A stretch of 64,000 bases of DNA. Origin: CALOFP01 sp942492635. Its GTDB lineage: Bacteria; UBP6; UBA1177; CALOFP01. How positions within the stretch are numbered: position 1 is the first letter of the stretch; each line of letters starts with the position of its first letter. Location of the stretch: NCBI GenBank assembly GCA_942492635.1, contig CALOFP010000002.1, positions 496,001 through 560,000 on the forward strand, in the 5' to 3' direction. Below are positions 26,887-36,535 of this stretch, piece by piece. The position numbers and the translations under genes were made by a program. The notes beneath the pieces are model-generated. The model saw only the letters and a list, made by a program, of their open reading frames with translations. It had not been told where the DNA came from and made no database searches.

Positions 26887-28518
26887 ATGAAGGATCAGCT
26901 GCTGCAGATTAAGGAAAGATTACAGCAGGTTAACGAAAAACTGTCGCTGACTCAGAAGATCTCCATTGGAGCTGTTCTGGCGGTTGCACTTGCTGTGATC
27001 GTTGCCGTGGTTGCAGGTTCCACAGCTGTCGAGGATAGTTTCCTGTTCACAAATCTCTCTGCCGAGGACAGCGCCATGATCGTGGAGGAGCTGAAAAAGG
27101 AGAAGATTCCCTACACGTTGCAGTCCGGCGGTTCCGCAATTACCGTTCCGAAGGACAAGGTGCTTGATCTGAGGCTCAAGATGGCTTCAGCAGGTCTTCC
27201 CCGGGGCGGAGGTGTGGGATACGAGATTTTCGATAAGCAGGATGTTACGACTCTTACACGATTCACTGAACATGTTAACATGGTTCGAGCCCTTCAGGGT
27301 GAACTCAGTCGTACAATCACGAATCTCTCACCCATAAAGGCTGCCCGCGTACACATCGTGCTTCCCAAGGAGAGCATGTTTGTGGAGGATCAGAAGGAGC
27401 CGAGCGCATCGGTTATGGTAACCCTCTATAAGGGAAGGGCCCTTTCCCAGCGCCACGTCAGCTCAATTCTTCACCTGGTTTCAAGCTCCATTGAGGGGAT
27501 GCGCCCGGATAAGGTCAGCATTGTGGACTCTTCGGGAAATGTCCTGAGCGGGGCCGACGATGAGCTGGAAGGTCTCAGCGGAAAGAAGCTTGCCTACAAG
27601 AGAAAGGTTGAGCGGAGACTGGAAGGAAACATCATGAAGCTTCTCAACCCGGTTATCGGCGAAGGCAAGTCCAGGGTGACGGTCAACACCGATATGGATT
27701 TTGATCGTGGTGTACGGGAGGAGGAACGTTACAATCCGAACGTGACAGCGGTTAGAAGTGAAACAAAGACGGAGGAGAGCAAGATTTCAACCAAGGGACA
27801 GCCCGGCGGATTGGCAGGGGCCCAGGCCAACCTTCCCGGACGTGCCGGTCAGGCGACAAACCAGGCCGGCGGTTCCCAGAGCAACCTTGAGAAGTCTACG
27901 ACCAACTTTGAGATAAACAAGACCGTAAGAAAGGTTCGAGAAAATGTCGGTTCCGTCAAAAAAGTGGCGGTTTCGGTCGTTCTCGACGGAAAGGAGATCG
28001 TCGAGAACGAAGAAACAAAGATAGTTCCTCTTGGAGACGAGGAGCTGAAGAGAATAGAGGAGCTGGTAAAAACGGCCATAGGTTTCGATGCGGCCAGGGG
28101 GGACCAGGTTGTGGTGACCAGTATTCCCTTTGCACCGGTTACGGCACCTGCCGAGGTGCCGGTTTATGAGAAGCTTCTTCCATACCTTCTGCGCTACCTT
28201 GTTCCGCTTGTTGCCCTGCTGCTCATATTTCTTCTCGTGCTCAGACCGCTTTTCAAGAGTATTCGGGCACTTGCTCCGGCTCCGGTAACTCCTGAGGGCG
28301 CTGTGCTTGAAGCTGCAGAACTTCCCGGCGAAGAGAGGGCGAAGCCGGAGGCGATCGAAAAAAGCGAAGAGGAGAAGGAGATCGACAGGCTGGAGGCGGA
28401 GATTGAGGAGAGCCTCGGGATTTCAATTCCCCGTGAGCAGCTTCTGGTAATCAACTATGCCAGAAAGAATATCGATGTGACAACACGCATCCTCAAGAAG
28501 TGGATGTCGGAGAAGTAG
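26887..28518 (+). CDS. fliF: Flagellar MS-ring protein FliF
   Basis: A 543-residue inner-membrane ring protein that houses the export gate and carries FliG. There are two membrane helices, at about 24-45 (ISIGAVLAVALAVIVAVVAG) and about 430-452 (LRYLVPLVALLLIFLLVL), enclosing a large periplasmic domain with the YscJ/FliF signature (SAGLPRGGGVGYEIFDK; ALQGELSRTI; ARVHIVLPKES). A low-complexity loop rich in Gly, Gln and Asn near 300-335 is typical. The cytoplasmic C-terminus binds FliG, the next gene. Confidence 0.97.
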   Translation: MKDQLLQIKERLQQVNEKLSLTQKISIGAVLAVALAVIVAVVAGSTAVEDSFLFTNLSAEDSAMIVEELKKEKIPYTLQSGGSAITVPKDKVLDLRLKMASAGLPRGGGVGYEIFDKQDVTTLTRFTEHVNMVRALQGELSRTITNLSPIKAARVHIVLPKESMFVEDQKEPSASVMVTLYKGRALSQRHVSSILHLVSSSIEGMRPDKVSIVDSSGNVLSGADDELEGLSGKKLAYKRKVERRLEGNIMKLLNPVIGEGKSRVTVNTDMDFDRGVREEERYNPNVTAVRSETKTEESKISTKGQPGGLAGAQANLPGRAGQATNQAGGSQSNLEKSTTNFEINKTVRKVRENVGSVKKVAVSVVLDGKEIVENEETKIVPLGDEELKRIEELVKTAIGFDAARGDQVVVTSIPFAPVTAPAEVPVYEKLLPYLLRYLVPLVALLLIFLLVLRPLFKSIRALAPAPVTPEGAVLEAAELPGEERAKPEAIEKSEEEKEIDRLEAEIEESLGISIPREQLLVINYARKNIDVTTRILKKWMSEK

Positions 28519-28527
28519 GAGGGGGAG

Positions 28528-29517
28528 ATGGCAAAGGTTTCCGGACTTGAAAAGGCTGCAGTTCTGCTTATGGCGCTCGGTGACGATGTTGCTCCGCAGA
28601 TACTGAAGAATTTCAACGATAAAGAGATAAGGAAAATAGGACAGATAACAACGAGGATGGGAGATATCGGACCGGAAGTGGTGGACCAGATACTCAAGGA
28701 GTTCATCAAGGAGGCCCAGCAGGCAGGAAAATCCATTCTCGGTACGGAGGATTTTCTTAAAAAGGCCGTAACCAATGCTCTCGGAGGAGAGAAGGCGGAA
28801 AATCTTCTAAGCGATATTTACGCCACAAGCCACGCCATGGAGTTTCTCAACACCGTCGATCCCAAGATCACTGCCAACATCCTGATAAAGGAGCAGTCCC
28901 AGACGATAGCCCTTATTCTGGCCTACATGGATCCCGACAGGGCTTCACAGGTTCTCGGTATTCTTCCCGACGAAGTGAGATCGGATGTCGTGATAAGAAT
29001 GTGTAACCTCGATCCTGTTTCTCCTGAAATACTTCAGGATATAGAGGAGGTTATCGAGGATGAGATCAAGTCCATGGGTGCTCTTTCAAGTGAGCAGGTT
29101 GGTGGTCTGGATCAGGTTGCCGAGATATTCAACCAGATGGACAAATCCAACATGACTGAAATCCTCTCTGAGATTGAGGAGACCGATCCCGAGCTTGCGG
29201 ACAACATTCGCGGACTCATGTTCGTATTCGAGGATCTTATCAACGTGGATGATCGTGGAATCCAGACAATACTCAAGGAGATCGACAACGAGACGCTCAT
29301 TCTCGGACTCAAGGGTGCCAGTGACGATCTAAAGGAAAAAATACTCAGAAACGTCAGCGCCAGGGCTGCGGAGATGATAAGAGACGACCTCGAGACAATG
29401 GGACCGGTGAAGCTCTCGGATGTCGAGGGTGCCCAGTCGAAGATCGTCCGCAGGGCGATGGAACTCGAGGAAGAGGGCAAGATTGTCCTCGGCGGCGGCG
29501 GCGAAGAGCTGATCTAG
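28528..29517 (+). CDS. fliG: Flagellar motor switch protein FliG
   Basis: A 329-residue rotor protein that interacts with the stator and sets rotation direction. It has the N-terminal FliF-binding domain (GLEKAAVLLMALGDDVA), a middle domain (KEQSQTIALILAYMDPDRASQVL, split at Y) with the EHPQ-like surface represented by KEQSQ, and the charged C-terminal torque helix (RDDLETMGPVKLSDVEGAQ). Length and order of domains are standard. It is ten bases after fliF and ten before fliH. Confidence 0.97.
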   Translation: MAKVSGLEKAAVLLMALGDDVAPQILKNFNDKEIRKIGQITTRMGDIGPEVVDQILKEFIKEAQQAGKSILGTEDFLKKAVTNALGGEKAENLLSDIYATSHAMEFLNTVDPKITANILIKEQSQTIALILAYMDPDRASQVLGILPDEVRSDVVIRMCNLDPVSPEILQDIEEVIEDEIKSMGALSSEQVGGLDQVAEIFNQMDKSNMTEILSEIEETDPELADNIRGLMFVFEDLINVDDRGIQTILKEIDNETLILGLKGASDDLKEKILRNVSARAAEMIRDDLETMGPVKLSDVEGAQSKIVRRAMELEEEGKIVLGGGGEELI

Positions 29518-29527
29518 GAGGTGCGAG

Positions 29528-30334
29528 ATGGCCGGCAAGGTGATAAAAAGCGGATCCAGACACTACTCCACCGTTGAAGAGATCGATATCTTCAACATGC
29601 GGGTGGGAGATACCGTAAGAAGTTTCGACATTCCGGTTGTTGCAGAAGCCGGAAGTGTGGTTGAACCTCTCTTTTCGGAGGAGCCCGAAGAGAGCGGATA
29701 CTCACCTGAAGAGCCGGTTATTCCCGAAAACCATCAGGGGGAGGTTGCTCAGGAAACTGTCGAGGTAGAGCGAAACCTTGTCGAAGAGATGGAACGGGAG
29801 ATTCTCTACCTGCGCGAGGTTCTCGAACAGCGTGATGCCGAGATGCAGGAGATCAAGAAGAATTTCAGAAAAGAGGGTTACGATCGTGGACGTGCCGAGG
29901 GATTCTCGCGAGGTATGGCGGATGCGAGAAAGGAGAATACAAAGGTACTGGAGAGGTTGGAGCAGGATCTGAAGGATTCTGTCGATTCCCTGAGAGCCGA
30001 CAGCGAATCGCTCTGGGATGGAGTTCTCACGATTGTGGATGAATCGGTCAGGAAGATAATAGGAAAGAATCTCAACGACGACACCCTCGCTGTCCTCGTA
30101 GAACGAATCCGTACGGATAATCCCGACGCGGCAAAGATAATTCTTCGGGTAAGCCCTGATCTTCACCCGGCATTTTCCAATATCTCCAGCACAGGTGTCA
30201 CCATCCAGAGGGATATGAACATGGAGGAAAAATCAATCGTTGCGGAGCTGGATGATGGAGTTTACGACTATTCGATAGACAACCAGATTCGCCGTGTCAT
30301 GGATTGGCTCAGGGAGGACGTCAATGGTCAGTAG
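29528..30334 (+). CDS. fliH: Flagellar export ATPase regulator FliH
   Basis: A 268-residue stator of the export ATPase. Residues about 85-160 form a coiled coil with Gly-spaced helix contacts (GYDRGRAEGFSRGMADARKE), a pattern known from FliH. The C-terminal domain is V-type ATPase subunit E-like (VRKIIGKNLNDDTLAVLVERI; DGVYDYSIDNQIRRVMDWL). Its stop overlaps the start of fliI by 11 bases, consistent with 2:1 complex assembly. It has a GGAGG ribosome binding site. Confidence 0.93.
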   Translation: MAGKVIKSGSRHYSTVEEIDIFNMRVGDTVRSFDIPVVAEAGSVVEPLFSEEPEESGYSPEEPVIPENHQGEVAQETVEVERNLVEEMEREILYLREVLEQRDAEMQEIKKNFRKEGYDRGRAEGFSRGMADARKENTKVLERLEQDLKDSVDSLRADSESLWDGVLTIVDESVRKIIGKNLNDDTLAVLVERIRTDNPDAAKIILRVSPDLHPAFSNISSTGVTIQRDMNMEEKSIVAELDDGVYDYSIDNQIRRVMDWLREDVNGQ

Positions 30335-31682
30335 CGTAGTGAACAGGCTCAGGTCGAAGGTGATGACTCTCTCTTCCGTGGATACGGTTGAGTTTTACGG
30401 CAGGGTCACTCAGGTGATCGGTCTGGTTCTTGAGGCCAGGCTTCCCAACGCCAGCCTCGGAGGACTCTGCTCAATCTACACCTCATACGGCGGAAACCCA
30501 GTTCCCGCCGAGGTTGTGGGGTTTCGGGGAGAGAACGTGCTTCTCATGCCTCTCGGTGATGTGAGGGGGGTAAGGCCAGGCTCAAGGGTAAAGGTGGTTG
30601 AAACTCAGGCCTATATTCCGGTCGGAGAGAATCTTCTGGGCAGAGTGCTCAACGGACTGGGAGAGCCGATGGATGGAAAGGGCCCGCTCAACCTCAACGG
30701 TAAAAGAAGTTTTCTCTACGCCGATCCGCCGGATCCGATGAAGAGGAAGATGATTGAAAGTCCGCTCGATCTCGGAGTAAAGGCCATAAACGCATTTACA
30801 ACCTGCGGAGAGGGTCAGAGAATCGGCATAATGGCGGGTTCCGGTGTCGGAAAGAGTAGTCTTCTCAGTATGATGGCCAAGAATACCGATGCGGACGTCA
30901 ACGTAATAGCGCTGATAGGAGAGCGTGGACGAGAGGTGCGCGACTTCATCGAGAAAAACCTCGGGGAAGAGGGCCTCAAAAGATCGGTTCTAGTCGTGGC
31001 TACATCCGACCAGTCCCCCCTTCTTCGAATGAGGGGGGCCTACGTGGCAACGGCGATCGCGGAATACTTCAGGGATACGGGCCGGAAGGTGCTCTTCATG
31101 ATGGATTCCGTCACACGTTTCGCCATGGCGCAGCGTGAAATCGGTCTGGCGGTCGGGGAGCCTCCTACGACGAAGGGGTACACGCCGAGTGTCTTTGCCG
31201 GGCTTCCGAAACTTCTGGAGCGTGCCGGTACAACGGACGGAGACGGAAGCATCACGGGACTCTACACCGTCCTCGTGGACGGAGACGACATAAACGATCC
31301 TGTAGGAGACGCAGTTCGAAGCATTGTGGACGGCCACATAGTTCTTTCCCGCGATCTGGCCTCGAAGAACCACTATCCGGCAATCGACGTGCTCGGATCG
31401 GTTTCCCGAGTCATGGGAGACGTCGTATCCTCGGAAAGAAGGGGAATGGCCGGCCGGCTTCGAGATCTTCTCAGTGTCTATCGGGATGCGGAAGATCTGA
31501 TTAATATCGGTGCCTATGTAAAGGGCAGCAACAAGAAGATCGATGAAAGTCTCAGGGTTATCGACGATATCACGGCTTTTCTCAGACAGGGAATGGATGA
31601 GAAATTTGATCTGGAAAAATCATGGCACCTTGCCGGCGAGATAATCGCAAAACTGGATGGGGGAGATGTGAATGAGGGGTAG
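30324..31682 (+). CDS. fliI: Flagellum-specific ATPase FliI
   Basis: A 452-residue ATPase that energises flagellar protein export. ATG at 30324 follows AGGGAGG by six bases; a frame opening earlier inside fliH lacks one. Walker A is MAGSGVGKSSLL, Walker B is VLFMMDSVTRFA, and the arginine-finger region and the signature PPTTKGYTPSVFAGLPKLLERAG are present, all typical of FliI rather than F1 beta. The gene overlaps fliH at its start and the ylxF-like gene at its end by 11 bases. Confidence 0.97.
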   Translation: MVSSVVNRLRSKVMTLSSVDTVEFYGRVTQVIGLVLEARLPNASLGGLCSIYTSYGGNPVPAEVVGFRGENVLLMPLGDVRGVRPGSRVKVVETQAYIPVGENLLGRVLNGLGEPMDGKGPLNLNGKRSFLYADPPDPMKRKMIESPLDLGVKAINAFTTCGEGQRIGIMAGSGVGKSSLLSMMAKNTDADVNVIALIGERGREVRDFIEKNLGEEGLKRSVLVVATSDQSPLLRMRGAYVATAIAEYFRDTGRKVLFMMDSVTRFAMAQREIGLAVGEPPTTKGYTPSVFAGLPKLLERAGTTDGDGSITGLYTVLVDGDDINDPVGDAVRSIVDGHIVLSRDLASKNHYPAIDVLGSVSRVMGDVVSSERRGMAGRLRDLLSVYRDAEDLINIGAYVKGSNKKIDESLRVIDDITAFLRQGMDEKFDLEKSWHLAGEIIAKLDGGDVNEG

Positions 31683-32358
31683 GTATCTTCAGGGGGTAGT
31701 CCTTTTTCTGTCCCTGTTCCTGGGGTTCTATCTGCTTTTCGGACAGCAGACCGAACTCAAGGCAGGCAAGTCAAAAAAAGGAGTGGTGGAAAAACCTTCC
31801 ATAGATGAGCAGGCAGGAGAAAAAGAGGTGAAGCTGCTGATGGAGCGGTTCTCCAGAAAGGACAGAATAGATCTCCTCAAGGCCGTCAAGCAGCGTTCAA
31901 TCGATCTTGACAAGAGGGAGTACGCTCTCAAGACAAGGCAGGAGATGTTCCAGAAGGTTCTAAGCAGCATCACCCAGATCATTGAAAAGCAGAATTCAAA
32001 GGACAAGGAGAAGATAGATAATCTCGATAACATGCTCGCTCAGTTCAAAAACACGATTTCCGAATTTGATGAGAAGCTGACAGAGGAGGAGGAGACCAAA
32101 CTCAACAAGGTAATCCGCAGTTTTAAGGAAATCAAGGCGAAGAAGGCTGCGCTCATTGTTCCTGAGATGGATATGAAGCTCGTGGTCAAGGTGTTTCTCG
32201 CCCTTCCCGCAAGAAATACAGCCGCAATTATGCAGAATCTCGATCCGAAACTTGCAGCTCAGATTTCCCACAGAATGGCCGAGGAGAGAAAGAAAAAGAA
32301 TCTGAGGAAAAAGGGTGAAGAGCTGCTCGGTACAGAAGGAGGAAAGGGTGAAAAGTGA
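31672..32358 (+). CDS. YlxF/MotE-like protein (MgtE N-terminal-type domain)
   Basis: A 228-residue membrane-anchored protein with an N-terminal helix (VVLFLSLFLGFYLLFG), a long coiled coil at about 45-150, and a C-terminal MgtE_N-like domain (MKLVVKVFLALPARNTAAIM, LDPKLAAQISHRMAEE). This architecture and position, between fliI and fliK, match ylxF of the Bacillus fla/che operon. In Bacillus fliJ lies between fliI and ylxF; here it is absent, because this gene starts inside the end of fliI. It may assist export or stator assembly, or its coiled coil may replace FliJ; both are inference. Its end overlaps fliK by 11 bases. Confidence 0.85.
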   Translation: MRGRYLQGVVLFLSLFLGFYLLFGQQTELKAGKSKKGVVEKPSIDEQAGEKEVKLLMERFSRKDRIDLLKAVKQRSIDLDKREYALKTRQEMFQKVLSSITQIIEKQNSKDKEKIDNLDNMLAQFKNTISEFDEKLTEEEETKLNKVIRSFKEIKAKKAALIVPEMDMKLVVKVFLALPARNTAAIMQNLDPKLAAQISHRMAEERKKKNLRKKGEELLGTEGGKGEK

Positions 32359-33643
32359 TCTTTCAATAAACTCGCTCTCTCCTGTTCCGGTTGGAAAACA
32401 ACCGGAACAGGAGAAAAGTCCGAAGGAAAAGGAATCCGCATTCGAGTCCCTGTTCAATTCCATCATGAAGCCTTTGAAAAAAGCGGAAGCAGACGGGGAT
32501 TCAAGCAAACGCGACGGGGAAAAAGCCGCAGCAAAGCTTCTCATGGAGGGCTCAGGCGGTTCTCCTGTCAAGTCGGGAAAGCAGGGCCGGAAAAAGGTTT
32601 CGGATGATGAAGCAGCCGGTGAAGCTCATCAGTTCGGAAAGGCTGAGGAATCTAAAAAAGCCGATCTGATCGGAAAGAACGAAGGTAAATCCGCAAAAGG
32701 TCTGAAATCGGTATCCGAAATCACAGGGGAAGAAAAAGCCGCCGATGAAAAATCGACCGGTTCAGGAGCGAAATCGAAATCGGAAAACGCTGAACTTGCG
32801 AAAAAAACGACCGAAAAGGAAAGTTGTTCCAAACTGAAAAAGAGCGGAACAACAATCTCCGAAGGAAAAGAGCCTGCCAATGGTGAAGGCGGTCTGCAGG
32901 AGCCGAAATCAGAGGCTACTTCATCCCCGGTTCTCCCTGTGATTTCAACCTGCGAAGCCGGTCCGCGGGAGAGTGTCGTTAATAAAAAAGAACAAAAGAA
33001 GGTGTCTGAAAAAGCGAGTGAAAACAGAGTTGAAGCCGGATCGGCCCGATCAGGAAAGCTCAGCCACGGTGTGCAGGAAAAGGTTCCGGGCACGGATTAT
33101 GCAAGTGAAGAGGATAGTTCCTCTTTGGAGAAAGGTTCCCAAGGACTTAAGGAGGAAAAGGCGGACAAGGATTCAAAGAACGGAGCTCTGCCGCTTCAGA
33201 GGGGACTTGAGAGCTTTACCGGACGCGTACTACATAAGGGCCCCGAGGGAGCTTCGCTCACCATGGATGCGGGAGATGACGAGCAGTTCTCACGGCGTAT
33301 CACATCCCTTCTGCGTAACGCATGCGAAGACGCGAAGGAGAACGGCAGTGTGAAGATGAGGATAGTTCTCCGTCCCGAGCAGGTGGGACGACTTGTTATC
33401 CAGGTGAACTATCGAAAGAGCGACGGATCCCTGTTCCTCGACATAAAGGGCTCGGCGAGGGCCACGGAGATGATGGCGAAACATTCGGCCCTTATTTCCG
33501 AAACTATTCGCGGAATGGGAATCAAACTTGGCGGTGTAAACATCGCCTCGGAAGGTGAGGTGAAGGAGGAGAAGAAGAAAGAGGAGAAAAAGAGAGACGA
33601 GAAGAGGGGAAAAGGCACCCGTAAGGAGGTAAGATGGACGTAA
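32348..33643 (+). CDS. fliK: Flagellar hook-length control protein FliK
   Basis: A 431-residue molecular ruler. The start is taken as GTG 32348, with a perfect AAGGAGG five bases before it; an ATG 11 codons upstream has no such site. Residues 1-290 are low-complexity, rich in Lys, Glu and Ser, as in the FliK ruler part. The C-terminal 110 residues are the conserved Flg_hook domain (MRIVLRPEQVGRLVIQVNYR, LFLDIKGSARATEMMAKHSA), ending in a Lys/Glu tail. The gene overlaps ylxF-like upstream and flgD downstream by about ten bases, so translation is coupled. Confidence 0.92.
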   Translation: MKSDLSINSLSPVPVGKQPEQEKSPKEKESAFESLFNSIMKPLKKAEADGDSSKRDGEKAAAKLLMEGSGGSPVKSGKQGRKKVSDDEAAGEAHQFGKAEESKKADLIGKNEGKSAKGLKSVSEITGEEKAADEKSTGSGAKSKSENAELAKKTTEKESCSKLKKSGTTISEGKEPANGEGGLQEPKSEATSSPVLPVISTCEAGPRESVVNKKEQKKVSEKASENRVEAGSARSGKLSHGVQEKVPGTDYASEEDSSSLEKGSQGLKEEKADKDSKNGALPLQRGLESFTGRVLHKGPEGASLTMDAGDDEQFSRRITSLLRNACEDAKENGSVKMRIVLRPEQVGRLVIQVNYRKSDGSLFLDIKGSARATEMMAKHSALISETIRGMGIKLGGVNIASEGEVKEEKKKEEKKRDEKRGKGTRKEVRWT

Positions 33644-34419
33644 AAGAGACAAGTAACAATCTTTTAGGCGGAGAATTCGTCAAAACAGCCAAGGACAGGA
33701 GTTCTCTGGGTAAGGACGATTTCATGAAACTCATGTTGACCCAGCTTCAGCATCAGGACCCCATGGCGCCCCAGGATGCCAACGCTCAAATTGCTCAGAT
33801 GGCCCAGCTCAGTTCTCTCGAACAGCTCCAGAACCTCAACGCCTCCATACAGACAATGGCCGTCGTAGAGGCTGCCGGGACCAACTCCCAGACCGTAAGC
33901 TACATCGGAAAAATCGTTGAGGTGGCGGGAAACACGGTGTCCGTAGATGCCTCCGGCAATCCGACTGCGGAAATGCACTACACCCTTCCGGAGAATTCCG
34001 AATCGGTAGACATCACCATAACCGACGAAAACGGGAAAACGGTGAGAACAATAAAGGCAAGTTCCAATTCGGCCGGCAAGCACAAGGTTGAGTGGGACGG
34101 AAAGGATGATAACGGAAATCCCGTACCGGAAGGAAAGTACTCCTTCGACGTAGCGGCGGTGAACAAGGACGGCGGCAAGGTGGAAGCATCGACCAGCGTA
34201 AAGGGAAAGGTGACGGGAATAACCTACGAAAGCGGCTATCCTGAGTTGATTGTCGGCGGGGAGAAGGCTGTTCTCGGCACTGTGATAGCCGTCGACGGGG
34301 AAGAACCGGAGCCGGAAGCCGAATCGGTACAGCCCATGCAACTTTCCAGAATCGATCTCGGGGAAAAGATCCTCACAAAGAAAGCGCGGATAAACAATAT
34401 TTATAATATCGGGAGGTAG
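33634..34419 (+). CDS. flgD: Flagellar hook assembly (cap) protein FlgD
   Basis: A 261-residue scaffold that caps the growing hook. The N-terminus has LGKDDFMKLMLTQLQHQDPM and the ISAQMAQLSSLEQ-like segment (IAQMAQLSSLEQLQNLN), diagnostic of FlgD. The C-terminal part has the FlgD Ig-like and Tudor-like domains (DGKDDNGNPVPEGKYSFDV). AAGGAGG precedes the ATG, inside the end of fliK. It lies three bases before flgE. Confidence 0.96.
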   Translation: MDVKETSNNLLGGEFVKTAKDRSSLGKDDFMKLMLTQLQHQDPMAPQDANAQIAQMAQLSSLEQLQNLNASIQTMAVVEAAGTNSQTVSYIGKIVEVAGNTVSVDASGNPTAEMHYTLPENSESVDITITDENGKTVRTIKASSNSAGKHKVEWDGKDDNGNPVPEGKYSFDVAAVNKDGGKVEASTSVKGKVTGITYESGYPELIVGGEKAVLGTVIAVDGEEPEPEAESVQPMQLSRIDLGEKILTKKARINNIYNIGR

Positions 34420-34422
34420 CCC

Positions 34423-35754
34423 ATGAGTATAATGAACTCTCTCTATTCCGGTGTTTCCGGACTGAAGGCCAACGGTGAAGGGATGAGTATCATCTCGGAC
34501 AACATCTCAAACGTGAACACCGTAGGATTCAAGCGTTCCCGCGGTAATTTCCAGGATCTCATGAGCATGACCGTTCTGGGCGTGGGAAACCTTTCCCAGA
34601 TCGGAATGGGAACAGCCATGATGAACGTTCAGCAGCTTTTCGAGCAGGGAAGTTTTGAGAACTCATCACAGGCAACGGACATGGCTATCAACGGAGGCGG
34701 TTTTTTCGTAGTGAACGGAACCGTCAACGGAGTGGCCGGTGATTTCTACACGAGGGCAGGTCAATTCGTATTCGACAAGGACGGCTACCTTGTAAATCAG
34801 GACGGACTCAGAATTCAGGGCTACGGAGTGGATCCCCAGTCGGAAGACGGGACGATCGTAGGCGGCATAGGGGATATCAAGATAACCGATACCCAGATCC
34901 AGCCCAACCCGACGACAACGATGGAGATCAACGCAAACCTAGATTCCAATGCAGACAGTACAATAGGTCCGTTCGATGCCACATCATTCGACACCGCCAT
35001 GGACACAAGTAACTTCCACAACGTCGTTACCGTTTACGACAGCCTCGGAAACGCCCATGACGTTACCATGTACTACACAAAGAGCCCGGCACCGGCAGTT
35101 AACGAGTGGACATACAACGCGGTTGTTGACGGCGGAGAGGCTACAGCTCCCGCAGGCGGTGCGGCGGGAATACCCCTTATCGTCGGTACCGGTACCGTTA
35201 CATTCAACAACGACGGAACACTCAACGCACTCGTTCCGGCCAATCCCACCCTTGGAGTCACCTTTACGGGAGCGAACCCCCAGACCGTAGCCCTCGATCT
35301 CGGAACTCCGGGAGCGACGGATCCCGATCAGGTAGGGCTCACCCAGTACGCCTCCAAGTCCAACGTTCACTTCGTAAGCCAGGATGGTTACCCGACCGGA
35401 AACCTCCGCTACGTAAACGTAACCGAGGACGGGCTCATCACCGGAGCCTACAGCAACGGCGAGATCCTTAACCTCGGAAAGGTCGCACTTGCGAATTTCA
35501 CCTCAAACACGGGCCTTCGAAAACTCGGTGGAAACCTTTGGGGCGAAACAACACAATCCGGACAGCCGCTTGTCGGTGAAGCCAACACAGGCAGCAGAGG
35601 CACAGTTAAGGGTAACGCCCTCGAGCAGTCCAACGTCGATATGGCAGAGGAGATGGTTGATATGATTGTCACCCAGAAAGGGTTCCAGGCCAATTCAAAG
35701 GCGATCACGACAACCGATCAGATGCTCGATGTCATCATGCAGCTCAAGCGGTAG
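34423..35754 (+). CDS. flgE: Flagellar hook protein FlgE
   Basis: A 443-residue subunit of the hook. The N-terminus (MNSLYSGVSGLKANGEGMSI, NISNVNTVGFKRSR) and C-terminus (NVDMAEEMVDMIVTQKGFQA, TTDQMLDVIMQLKR) are the conserved coiled-coil ends, enclosing variable outer domains (TFNNDGTLNAL). It is the last gene of the operon. No filament, P/L-ring or stator genes follow, so the remaining flagellar genes must lie elsewhere. A weak AT-rich hairpin (GAAAATC / GATTTTTTC at 35786-35805) lies 32 bases after the stop. Confidence 0.97.
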   Translation: MSIMNSLYSGVSGLKANGEGMSIISDNISNVNTVGFKRSRGNFQDLMSMTVLGVGNLSQIGMGTAMMNVQQLFEQGSFENSSQATDMAINGGGFFVVNGTVNGVAGDFYTRAGQFVFDKDGYLVNQDGLRIQGYGVDPQSEDGTIVGGIGDIKITDTQIQPNPTTTMEINANLDSNADSTIGPFDATSFDTAMDTSNFHNVVTVYDSLGNAHDVTMYYTKSPAPAVNEWTYNAVVDGGEATAPAGGAAGIPLIVGTGTVTFNNDGTLNALVPANPTLGVTFTGANPQTVALDLGTPGATDPDQVGLTQYASKSNVHFVSQDGYPTGNLRYVNVTEDGLITGAYSNGEILNLGKVALANFTSNTGLRKLGGNLWGETTQSGQPLVGEANTGSRGTVKGNALEQSNVDMAEEMVDMIVTQKGFQANSKAITTTDQMLDVIMQLKR

Positions 35755-36301
35755 ATGATTCCGAAGGCTGAACTCCCATAAGTTTGAAAATCTATGGATT
35801 TTTTCATAAAGTCGCGCTCAAGTAAAAAATCGGACGGTCGAGAATTTTTTCAACAGAGCCATCAGTGGTCCGGCGTTAAGATTGTTTAAAATAACGACGT
35901 TGGCGCTTGAAAATTAAAACGGTTGAATGCGGGTCCGGCAGCTGAATTCTTGTTTAAAAATTCTTTAAATCTGTAAAGTGTTAACACTTCAATGTTAAAG
36001 AAGTTTTACAGAAAGCTTTGAAATCGGCATCTGTTTATTTTTTCACATTGTGACTTCGTGTAACGAATCCCTTTTGTTTCCGAATAGCTATACATTGTTT
36101 TTACTGTAGATTTTCTTGAGGTATGAATTTTGCTTGTATAGAAAGTGTTTCAACAAACTACAGTCTGTTCTTTCAAACAACACAACTTCTACAAAACTGC
36201 AGCTTAGTGCTGTATCTTTGCAACACTGTAACTCACAAGTCTTTTGGAGTTTCTCCGGAAGATGTCCTTAAATTTCACTGACGAGAGCAGATTTTTTTTA
36301 A

Positions 36302-36323
36302 CCCCCTCACGGGGGTTTTTTTT
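36302..36323 (+). terminator. Rho-independent terminator
   Basis: The stem CCCCC / GGGGG with loop TCAC is followed by eight T residues. It lies about 550 bases after flgE with no gene between, so it either ends a long flagellar-operon leader-out transcript or an unrecognised RNA. Bases 35755-36300 show no convincing coding sequence. Confidence 0.8.
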
Positions 36324-36508
36324 ATACGTTAATCGGATGGTGTAATTAATTGTTTACAGTGTAATTGAAAAGTGTTTTTGAAGGTTGTCAAAAATGATTG
36401 ATAAGGACATTTTCATGTTGACCTGAAGATATGTTGAAAATTTCCTGAAAAAGAAAAAAGCCAATAAATGCAATGGTGTGCAATATTATTTTTTGTCTGT
36501 TTTTTGCT

Positions 36509-36525
36509 TTGGCACACCTGTTGCT
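36509..36525 (+). promoter_or_regulatory. Orphan sigma54 promoter
   Basis: TTGGCACA and TTGCT give GG at 36511-36512 and GC at 36523-36524, exactly ten bases apart, a near-perfect match to the sigma54 consensus TGGCAC-N5-TTGC. No gene starts within 800 bases downstream on this strand. Confidence 0.75.
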
Positions 36526-36535
36526 TTATAGTAAG

